Source: Bacteroidota bacterium (GTDB lineage Bacteria > Bacteroidota > Bacteroidia > SXHM01). Taken from it: a DNA stretch of 8,088 bases. Position 1 is the first letter of the stretch, and every line of letters starts with the position of its first letter. Shown here one piece after another: positions 1 to 5,740 of this stretch. The stretch is taken from positions 1 to 8,088 of the forward strand of contig SXHM01000093.1 of NCBI GenBank assembly GCA_005773695.1, in the 5' to 3' direction. Position numbers and translations under genes: made by a program. Under the pieces are notes generated by a model, which did no database searches, was not told where the DNA came from, and saw nothing but the letters and a program-made list of their open reading frames with translations.

Positions 1-488
1 AATCCGTCCCAACGTGGGTCGGTGTCTTTGCTTTTATCGTCTTCTAATTCTTTAAGTCTTTTCAGAACTTCTTTATTGCATTTACCTTCAGTATGGACTC
101 TTTTCTGAGGTAAAGCAAGAATAATGTATTCATAGATAAAGTGCGCCACATTTATTTCGCTTTCGTTGCGCGGAATAACCAATACATCTTCTGCTACTTC
201 TGTGGTTTGCTCACCGAACTTTATAATAAGACGTTCCTTAGCTTTTAATGGCAATAGGAAATCTTCACCGCAACGATCGCAGGGAACGTTTACATCACCT
301 GCAATTACAAAGTCAAGTACCAACATATTAGTATGTTTATCCAATGCAAGAGCAACGTTTAGTTTGCCATCTTGTATCTCTGAATACTCAATGCTCTCAA
401 AGAACTTCTTGTCTACCTCAAACTCAAAATCGTGTCTTCCGGGCTTAAGTCCCGTAAACTGAATACTATACTGATTTAGAGTCTTCAT
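1..488 (-). CDS. YceD/DUF177 family protein (23S rRNA accumulation protein), 3' end cut by window edge
   Basis: An open frame runs from an ATG at 486-488 to the left edge without a stop, giving 162 residues. The protein begins MKTLNQYSIQFTGLKPGRHD. It carries a CDRC pair at residues 70-73 followed by GEDF, a third cysteine at about 137 (EGKCNKEVL), and ends TDPRWDG. The CxxC centre and the DPRW tail are hallmarks of DUF177/YceD. The usual end is a short stretch after DPRW, so probably fewer than ten residues are missing. In E. coli, YceD affects 23S rRNA accumulation; in plants a relative acts in chloroplast rRNA processing. The cysteines suggest a small metal site, which is inference. The family normally sits directly before rpmF (L32), so L32 is expected just left of the window. 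The gene starts 52 bases after pdxA ends and has its own -7 box at 506-513. Confidence 0.88.
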   Translation of the reverse strand, partial: MKTLNQYSIQFTGLKPGRHDFEFEVDKKFFESIEYSEIQDGKLNVALALDKHTNMLVLDFVIAGDVNVPCDRCGEDFLLPLKAKERLIIKFGEQTTEVAEDVLVIPRNESEINVAHFIYEYIILALPQKRVHTEGKCNKEVLKRLKELEDDKSKDTDPRWDG

Positions 489-505
489 TTTTAAACAAGG
501 GGGTG

Positions 506-513
506 CAAAGGTA
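506..513 (-). promoter_or_regulatory. Bacteroidota -7 promoter box of the DUF177 gene
   Basis: Read on the minus strand this is TACCTTTG, a full match to the Bacteroidota -7 consensus TAnnTTTG, followed by CACCCCC. It lies 17 bases before the ATG of the DUF177 gene, giving a predicted leader of only about 10-14 bases. I see no convincing TTTG-type -33 element at the expected distance. It suggests the DUF177 (and probably rpmF) unit can be transcribed independently of pdxA. Confidence 0.6.
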
Positions 514-540
514 GAAAAATATGTAAATGGGCGATAAAAA

Positions 541-1602
541 TCAATAATCCTTTTTCAGTTTGCTGAATTTCAGCGGATTTGCTGAGATTTCTTTGTGTTC
601 CTGACGTTTGCGAAAAATATCACAGGCAAGGTAAACAGCCTCACGAAAAGAATTTTCAGAGGCCTTGTTTTTTCCGGCTAAATCATAAGCCGTTCCATGG
701 TCGGGAGAGGTACGGACAACTGATAAACCAGCCGTAAAATTTACTCCACTATCAAACGAAAGTGCTTTGAATGGTACCAAGCCCTGGTCGTGATACATTG
801 CCAAAACTGCGTCAAAGTTTTTCCAGTTACCGGAGCCGAAAAATCCATCCGCAGGGTAAGGACCATAAACAAGCATTCCTGCTTCTATTGCTTGTTTTAC
901 GGTTGGTGTAATAATGTCTTTTTCTTCATTGCCGAGCAGACCATTATCTCCTGCATGCGGGTTTGCCGAGAGCAAGGCAATTTTGGGTTTGCTGATTCCG
1001 AAATCCTGAATCAGGCTTTGCTGCATAAGTTTCAGTTTGGCAATAATTTTTTCAGTGCTGATAGATTTGCTGACTTCATTCAAAGGAATATGTCCTGTAA
1101 CCAAGCCAACGCGCAGGTTGCCGTTTACCATAAACATAAGATGTTCTTTTGCTTCAAAATGTTGAGCAAGGTATTCTGTGTGTCCCGAAAATTTAAAAGT
1201 TTCACTTTGAATATTGTCCTTATTAATAGGACCGGTAATCAAAACATCAACTTCTTTATTTTTCAAAGCATTAGTTGCTGCTTCCAATGAAAGCAGGGCA
1301 TATTTTCCTCCATTGGGAGTTGATTTCCCGATTTCAAGCGGTACTTCTTCCTGCCAGATATTTACTATGTTGGCGCGTTTAGGATTTGCCTCTGCCGGTT
1401 TTGTAATCGGATTGAAACTAAAATCGTTTATCTCCAGAATTCTGCGATGGGCAGAGGTTACTTTGTTGGAACCAAAAAGTATGGGTGTGCATATATCCAA
1501 CATTCGCGGGTCAAGGAAAGTTTTAATAATTACTTCCGGACCTATGCCGTTAATATCACCGAGTGATACCCCTACTTTTATTTTTTTTTCGTTTTCTGAC
1601 AT
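541..1602 (-). CDS. pdxA: 4-hydroxythreonine-4-phosphate dehydrogenase PdxA
   Basis: PdxA oxidises 4-phosphohydroxy-L-threonine with NAD; the product condenses with deoxyxylulose 5-phosphate (via PdxJ) in the DXP-dependent route to pyridoxal phosphate. It is a cytosolic homodimer. Visible motifs are GVSLGDINGIGPE at 11-23, ITGPINK at 122-128, SGHTEYL at 139-145 (substrate-binding His141-Thr142), TGHIPL at 169-174, NPHAGDNG at 214-221, MYHDQG at 269-274 and RTSPDHGTA at 297-305. The metal-ligand histidines are inferred as H171, H216 and H271; their 45- and 55-residue spacings equal those of E. coli H166, H211 and H266. The length of 353 is a little above the E. coli 329. The ATG at 1600-1602 lies 27 bases after the aminopeptidase stop, and I see no Shine-Dalgarno or -7 box there, so it is probably cotranscribed. 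Codons 5-8 contain a run of nine adenines. Confidence 0.96.
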   Translation of the reverse strand: MSENEKKIKVGVSLGDINGIGPEVIIKTFLDPRMLDICTPILFGSNKVTSAHRRILEINDFSFNPITKPAEANPKRANIVNIWQEEVPLEIGKSTPNGGKYALLSLEAATNALKNKEVDVLITGPINKDNIQSETFKFSGHTEYLAQHFEAKEHLMFMVNGNLRVGLVTGHIPLNEVSKSISTEKIIAKLKLMQQSLIQDFGISKPKIALLSANPHAGDNGLLGNEEKDIITPTVKQAIEAGMLVYGPYPADGFFGSGNWKNFDAVLAMYHDQGLVPFKALSFDSGVNFTAGLSVVRTSPDHGTAYDLAGKNKASENSFREAVYLACDIFRKRQEHKEISANPLKFSKLKKDY

Positions 1603-1615
1603 AGTAAAATAGCAC

Positions 1616-1631
1616 GCGGATTCAGCGGATT
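1616..1631 (-). repeat. Short tandem AATCCGC repeat between pepA and pdxA
   Basis: On the minus strand the aminopeptidase-pdxA gap reads AATCCGCTGAATCCGC: two copies of AATCCGC with a 9-base period. The first copy overlaps the aminopeptidase TAA stop. A further copy in the same orientation, sharing the 11-mer AATCCGCTGAA, lies at 569-579 in the last codons of pdxA. Repeats of this GCGGATT type are scattered through many Bacteroidota genomes, but here the piece is short and no mobile element is visible around it. It could be chance or a decayed remnant. Confidence 0.35.
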
Positions 1632-3063
1632 AACTGTTTTTTACAAAATCATAGAGTAAGCGAACCCCAACTCCTGTTCCGCCTGTTCCTCTATAACTAT
1701 CTCGTTGTTCAGCAAATGAAGGACCTGCAATGTCAAGGTGAATCCAAGGGTAATCCGTAAAGCGTTCTAAAAATTTTCCGGCTGTTATAGCACCAGCATG
1801 AGGTCCGCCAATGTTTTTCATATCGGCAATTTCGCTTTTCAGAAGTTCGGCATAATCATCCCAGAAAGGCATCGGAGCCAAACGTTCAAAAACACGGTTT
1901 CCGCTTTCTGCCAGTTTGTTCATTTGTTTTTCGTTGGCAGTTCCCATACTCACAATTCCGTATTTGCCGATTGCAGCAACAGCAGCGCCTGTAAGTGTTG
2001 CAAGGTCAATTACTATTTCAGGATTGTATTTTTTTGCATAATGAAGAGCATCTCCTAACAACATGCGTCCTTCAGCATCGGTATTCAATACTTCAATGTT
2101 TAAACCGCTCATCATTTTCACTACATCGCCCGGCACGTAGGCATTTCCGTCAGGGCGGTTGTCCGTTGCAGGCACTAAACCAATTACATGAACCGGCAAT
2201 TTAGCTTTTGCTATTGCATATACAGAACCAGCAACAGCAGCAGCTCCTGCCATATCACTCTTCATCAGGTCCATGCTGCCTTTGGTTGGTTTAAGACTCA
2301 AGCCTCCGGTGTCAAACACTACTCCTTTTCCTACAAATACAATAGGTTTTTTGTTTTTTGCTTTTGCAGGTTTCCATTCAAGAATAGTAAACGTTGGAGG
2401 GTCAATACTTCCTTTGTTTACGGCTAACAAACCACCCATTTTCAGGGTTTCAATTCTTTTTTTATCTAGTACTTCTACTTTAAAGCCTGCTTGTTTTCCC
2501 AACTTTTTTATTTCATTGGCTAAAGCAGTTGCAGTGAGGTAAGATAGTGGCTCATTGACTAAAGTGCGTGCAGTGTTTGTATCTTCGGTTACTATATTCA
2601 ATTCATCGCAATGTGCTTTACTTACATCTTTATGTTCAACAGAAACAGTCTGCAATGAGTTGGTTTTTTCTGCAGCATCTTTAAAGTATTTCAGAAACTG
2701 ATAACCTGCAAGCGCAAGGCCTTCAGCAAAGGCAAGAGCCAATCCAGCTTTTTCTCCGGGTGCTGAAACACAGAGTTCTTTTATTTTTAAATCATTCAGT
2801 TGGGTAATCAGTTTATCAGCGGCTTTTCTTGCTAATTCATTCTCGGAATTTACATCCTCTTTTTTGTCAATTACAATTAGAAATACAATACTCTTGTAGC
2901 GGTTTAATGTGATAAATTTTTTATCACTTTTAATTTGTACGGCAACAAAATCTTTCTCGTCTCTGCTCAGGTTCAGATTATTAATCCCCGAATTTTTACG
3001 AACAAGAATTGCTTTCGCAGATTGCGCCTTTTTCCCATCGTGTTTTATTATAGTAACATTCAT
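1630..3063 (-). CDS. pepA: Leucyl aminopeptidase, M17 family (PepA-like)
   Basis: This is a cytosolic two-metal (Zn/Mn) hexameric aminopeptidase that removes N-terminal residues from peptides during protein turnover. The variable N-terminal macro-like domain covers roughly residues 1-155 and the catalytic domain the rest. The metal-site stretch VGKGVVFDTGGLSLKP at 244-259 gives K246, D251 and the catalytic K258. D270 follows in KSDMAGAAAV, and the family signature NTDAEGR is at 327-333 (D329, E331, R333). PHAGAITAGKFLERF at 421-435 and YRGTGGTGVGV at 457-467 are the usual C-terminal blocks. All expected ligands are present. The 477 residues compare with about 503 in E. coli PepA. It is apparently the first gene of the unit running into pdxA, driven from the divergent region it shares with purK. 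E. coli PepA also binds DNA, but nothing here speaks to that. Confidence 0.95.
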   Translation of the reverse strand: MNVTIIKHDGKKAQSAKAILVRKNSGINNLNLSRDEKDFVAVQIKSDKKFITLNRYKSIVFLIVIDKKEDVNSENELARKAADKLITQLNDLKIKELCVSAPGEKAGLALAFAEGLALAGYQFLKYFKDAAEKTNSLQTVSVEHKDVSKAHCDELNIVTEDTNTARTLVNEPLSYLTATALANEIKKLGKQAGFKVEVLDKKRIETLKMGGLLAVNKGSIDPPTFTILEWKPAKAKNKKPIVFVGKGVVFDTGGLSLKPTKGSMDLMKSDMAGAAAVAGSVYAIAKAKLPVHVIGLVPATDNRPDGNAYVPGDVVKMMSGLNIEVLNTDAEGRMLLGDALHYAKKYNPEIVIDLATLTGAAVAAIGKYGIVSMGTANEKQMNKLAESGNRVFERLAPMPFWDDYAELLKSEIADMKNIGGPHAGAITAGKFLERFTDYPWIHLDIAGPSFAEQRDSYRGTGGTGVGVRLLYDFVKNS

Positions 3064-3084
3064 ATTATATGCTGTTTAGGGCGG

Positions 3085-3092
3085 CAAAGATA
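3085..3092 (-). promoter_or_regulatory. Bacteroidota -7 promoter box of the pepA-pdxA unit
   Basis: On the minus strand the sequence is TATCTTTG, a full TAnnTTTG match, followed by CCGCCC. It ends 21 bases before the pepA ATG at 3061-3063, so the leader would be about 15-18 bases. No clear -33 TTTG is seen at the right distance upstream. It faces away from the purK promoter inside the same 123-base intergenic region. Confidence 0.6.
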
Positions 3093-3174
3093 GAGAATAG
3101 GTGATTAGTTGTTGCTCTATCCTTTTTGCACTCAGAGTTTGGAGGAATTAGCAAAAAGAGGGTACTAATTTTTT

Positions 3175-3182
3175 TATTTTTG
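3175..3182 (+). promoter_or_regulatory. Bacteroidota -7 promoter box of purK-purE
   Basis: TATTTTTG fits the TAnnTTTG consensus and is followed by CCCC and then the purK ATG, with only four bases between. With the usual distance from -7 box to start site, transcription would begin at or next to the ATG, so the message would be leaderless or nearly so. The box lies in a T-rich run, which raises the chance of a coincidental match. A TTTG at 3138-3141 is too far upstream to be its -33 partner. Confidence 0.5.
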
Positions 3183-3186
3183 CCCC

Positions 3187-4332
3187 ATGAGCAAACCTTT
3201 TTACAATAATTTCAAGTTAGGTGTTTTGGGTGGCGGACAGTTGGGCAAAATGCTTATACAGGAAGCGGTAAATCTGAATATCTCCACATATATTCTTGAC
3301 CCGGATGCAAACGCTCCATGCAAAGATTTATGTTCTGAATTTTTTCAAGGAAGTCTGAAAGACTTTGACACCGTTTATAATTTCGGGAAGCAGGTTGATT
3401 TGCTTACTATTGAAATTGAGCACGTAAATGTGGAAGCGATGGAAAAACTTCAAGCGGAAGGGTTACAGGTTTATCCGCAACCCGAAATTTTGAGAATAGT
3501 TCAGGATAAAGGTTTGCAGAAGCAGTTTTACAGACTGAATAAAATTCCGACTGCGTCTTTTCATTTAGTCAATAACAAAGAGGAGATAAAACAATTCGCT
3601 GCTGAATTTCCATTTTTTCAGAAGCTGAGAAAAGAAGGCTATGACGGTCGTGGAGTAGTTCGTTTAACGGATGCAAACAATCTTGAAAATGCATTTGATG
3701 TACCAAGCGTTTTAGAAAAACTGGTTGATTTTGAAAAAGAAATCTCGGTGATTGTCTCACGAAATGCGAAAGGAGAAATATCGGCCTTTCCAACGGTAGA
3801 GCTGGTTTTTAACCCCGAAGTAAATTTGGTTGATTATCTTTTTACGCCTGCCAACATAAGTTCAGAAACAGAAAAACAGGCAAAAGAAATTGCAGTACAT
3901 GTAATAGAATCGTTGAAGATGATTGGCATACTTGCTGTGGAAATGTTCTTAACTAAAACGGGTGAAATTTTAGTGAACGAAATTGCACCGCGCCCTCACA
4001 ATAGCGGACATCAAACAATTGAAGGGAATTTCACTTCACAATATATGCAGCACCTTCGCGCAATCCTTAATTTGCCTGCCGGAAATACGGATATAAAAAC
4101 TTCAGCAGTAATGGTGAACTTGTTGGGAGAGCCTGGTTTTACAGGTGATGCAGTATATGAAGGTCTTGAAGAAGTATTGAAAATAGATGGAGTAAATATT
4201 CATCTCTACGGAAAGGTAACTACAAAACCTTTCCGCAAAATGGGACACGTTACAATTATTGATAAAGATTTGAAAAGCGCGATGGAGAAAGCTGAACGGG
4301 TTAAGAAAACCTTGAAAGTAAAAAGTACCTGA
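3187..4332 (+). CDS. purK: 5-(carboxyamino)imidazole ribonucleotide synthase PurK
   Basis: PurK uses ATP and bicarbonate to carboxylate aminoimidazole ribonucleotide (AIR) to N5-CAIR, a step of de novo purine synthesis in the cytosol. It is an ATP-grasp enzyme. Residues 11-24 (LGVLGGGQLGKMLI) form the N-terminal nucleotide-fold loop, and IEIEHVN at 75-81 is the family block. KLRKEGYDGRGVV at 146-158 is the ATP-grasp lid with its glycine loop. E252 (in VEMF) and E265 (in NEIAPRPHNSGH) are the likely magnesium ligands; RPHNSGH at 269-275 is the diagnostic PurK motif. At 381 residues it is slightly longer than E. coli PurK (355), with a short N-terminal extension. The ATG at 3187 directly follows the -7 box; no Shine-Dalgarno is present. 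purE follows after 37 bases, so the pair is probably one transcript. The order purK-purE is the reverse of E. coli. Confidence 0.97.
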   Translation: MSKPFYNNFKLGVLGGGQLGKMLIQEAVNLNISTYILDPDANAPCKDLCSEFFQGSLKDFDTVYNFGKQVDLLTIEIEHVNVEAMEKLQAEGLQVYPQPEILRIVQDKGLQKQFYRLNKIPTASFHLVNNKEEIKQFAAEFPFFQKLRKEGYDGRGVVRLTDANNLENAFDVPSVLEKLVDFEKEISVIVSRNAKGEISAFPTVELVFNPEVNLVDYLFTPANISSETEKQAKEIAVHVIESLKMIGILAVEMFLTKTGEILVNEIAPRPHNSGHQTIEGNFTSQYMQHLRAILNLPAGNTDIKTSAVMVNLLGEPGFTGDAVYEGLEEVLKIDGVNIHLYGKVTTKPFRKMGHVTIIDKDLKSAMEKAERVKKTLKVKST

Positions 4333-4369
4333 ATTTTATTTTTAGATTTACAGTTATAAATTTCAAACT

Positions 4370-4864
4370 ATGGTTGGTATAATAATGGGCAGCAAAAGCG
4401 ACCTTTCGGTAATGAAAGAAGCTGCTGCGTTTCTTGATAAAGTTGGAGTTGTTTACGAAATAACAGTAGTGTCTGCACATCGCACACCCGATCGCATGTT
4501 TGAATATTCAAAAACAGCAATTAAGCGCGGATTGAAAGTAATTATAGCCGGTGCCGGGGGAGCTGCTCATCTTCCGGGAATGGTAGCTTCACTGACTCCG
4601 CTGCCTGTTATTGGTGTGCCAATCAAGTCTTCTAATTCAATTGATGGATGGGATTCTGTTCTTTCAATTTTACAAATGCCAAATGGAGTTCCTGTAGCCA
4701 CAGTTGCACTTAATGCAGCGCAGAATGCTGGAATTCTGGCTGCACAAATCATAGGAACATCTGATAAAAAAGTTCAGAAAAAGCTTTCCGACTTCAAAGA
4801 AGAGTTAAGAGAAAAAGTGATGGGCTCTATGGAAGAAGTGGAAAACACCAAAAAGAAAAGATAA
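4370..4864 (+). CDS. purE: N5-carboxyaminoimidazole ribonucleotide mutase PurE (class I)
   Basis: PurE moves the carboxyl group of N5-CAIR to C4, giving CAIR, and so completes the step begun by PurK next door. Class I PurE is a cytosolic octamer. The motifs are complete: GSKSD at 7-11, VVSAHRTPDRM at 33-43 with His37 (E. coli His45 equivalent), AGAGGAAHLPGM at 60-71 with His67, GVPIKSS at 82-88 and LSILQMP at 98-104. The presence of purK upstream and the SILQMP-type loop argue for class I rather than the AIR carboxylase class II. Its 164 residues match the usual length (E. coli 169). The last 30 residues are charged and lysine-rich, as expected of the C-terminal helix. A weak -7-like TAAATTTC at 4357-4364 precedes it, but cotranscription with purK is more likely. 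Confidence 0.97.
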   Translation: MVGIIMGSKSDLSVMKEAAAFLDKVGVVYEITVVSAHRTPDRMFEYSKTAIKRGLKVIIAGAGGAAHLPGMVASLTPLPVIGVPIKSSNSIDGWDSVLSILQMPNGVPVATVALNAAQNAGILAAQIIGTSDKKVQKKLSDFKEELREKVMGSMEEVENTKKKR

Positions 4865-4918
4865 GAATTTGGTAACACACGGTTTCAAAAACCTGTTTAT
4901 CTTTCATGCAAATTTTTA

Positions 4919-5740
4919 ATGAAAAGATTTCTGATTATTTCATTTCTTTTTACTGTTTTTCAACCTGTTTTTTCAGGTAATGAAAACCTGCCTCTTGGCG
5001 CACGTTCTGCAGCTATAGGCAATGCTTCAGTTTGTTTGGTTGATGTTTGGGCAGTATATCACAATCAGGCAAATCTTGCCTATCACAAAAACATTACTGC
5101 AGCGGTTTATTACGAGAATAAGTTTCTTGTAAAGGAAATGAGTTTACAAGGTGCAGCTTTTGTTTTGCCTACAAAAAAGGCAGGTGTGTTTGGTGTCAGC
5201 TATTCGCGTTTTGGTTACTCACTTTACAACGAAAGCAAATACAATTTATCTTATGCAATGAGTTTCGGACCAAATTTTTCTGCAGGTGTAGGGATGAATT
5301 ATCTTTCAACCTATGTTGCCGAAAACTATGGAAGAAAGGGAGCGTTTACTGCTGAGTTAGGAGTTAGAGCAACAGTTCTGAAAAAATTGGTTGTCGCTTT
5401 TCATGTTTACAATCTGACACGAGCAAAAATGGCAAACTATAATAACGAGCGAATTCCAACAATTCTTCGGCTAGGTTTACAATTCAATTTTTCGGAAAAG
5501 GTTTTTCTTAGTGCTGAAGCAGAAAAGGACATTGACCATAGCCCGATTTTTAAGATGGGAATGGAATACCGGCCGGTAAAATTATTCTACCTGCGAGCAG
5601 GAATTTCAACCAATCCTTTTATCAGTAGTTTCGGAATTGGGTTTAACATTTCTGAGAAATTCAATATTGATTTAGCCTCAACGGTTCATCCTGTTCTGGG
5701 ATTATCGCCAATGGCTTCGTTGAGTTATAATTTCAAATAA
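4919..5740 (+). CDS. Exported PorV/PorQ-like outer-membrane beta-barrel protein
   Basis: The first 19 residues, MKRFLIISFLFTVFQPVFS, are a clear Sec signal peptide with likely cleavage before GNENLP. The mature protein opens with PLGARSAAIGNASVCLVD and NQANLAYHKN. This resembles the start of the PorV/PorQ/FadL-like group of Bacteroidota, where a G-x-R-S-A-x-x-G-x-A loop precedes a 'NPA-LA'-like motif. The rest is alternating beta-strand sequence rich in aromatic residues and glycine, ending SLSYNFK, so an outer-membrane barrel is inferred. At 273 residues it is shorter than true PorV or PorQ, and nothing visible shows a type IX secretion role. It is separated from purE by 54 bases and overlaps the next gene by one base (TAATG), implying translational coupling. 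A near-match -7 box (TATCTTTC, 4898-4905) lies upstream. The beta-barrel call is firm; the exact family is less so. Confidence 0.68.
   Translation: MKRFLIISFLFTVFQPVFSGNENLPLGARSAAIGNASVCLVDVWAVYHNQANLAYHKNITAAVYYENKFLVKEMSLQGAAFVLPTKKAGVFGVSYSRFGYSLYNESKYNLSYAMSFGPNFSAGVGMNYLSTYVAENYGRKGAFTAELGVRATVLKKLVVAFHVYNLTRAKMANYNNERIPTILRLGLQFNFSEKVFLSAEAEKDIDHSPIFKMGMEYRPVKLFYLRAGISTNPFISSFGIGFNISEKFNIDLASTVHPVLGLSPMASLSYNFK

Noticed and set aside
166..462. Plus-strand open frame of 98 codons at the left end
   Set aside because: It is antisense to the DUF177 gene, which is recognisable by its CxxC and DPRW motifs and has a promoter.
790..1612. Two plus-strand open frames (790-1290 and 1214-1612) opposite pdxA
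   Set aside because: They lie entirely antisense to a pdxA with all catalytic motifs intact, show no recognisable protein features and have no promoter; they are shadows.
1798..2542. Several short plus-strand open frames opposite the aminopeptidase
   Set aside because: They overlap each other and the conserved M17 catalytic domain on the other strand; their cysteine- and phenylalanine-rich translations are typical of antisense reading.
4357..4364. TAAATTTC before purE as a separate promoter
   Set aside because: It misses the final G of TAnnTTTG, and purE lies only 37 bases after purK, so cotranscription explains its expression.
4881..4893. Small hairpin GGTTT-CAA-AAACC after purE, possible terminator
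   Set aside because: The stem has five pairs, only two of them G-C, and no clean U-run follows directly; too weak to call a terminator.
4919..5740. Calling the 273-residue protein PorV or PorQ and inferring a type IX secretion locus
   Set aside because: It is too short, and no other secretion genes, C-terminal sorting domains or Por components are in the window.
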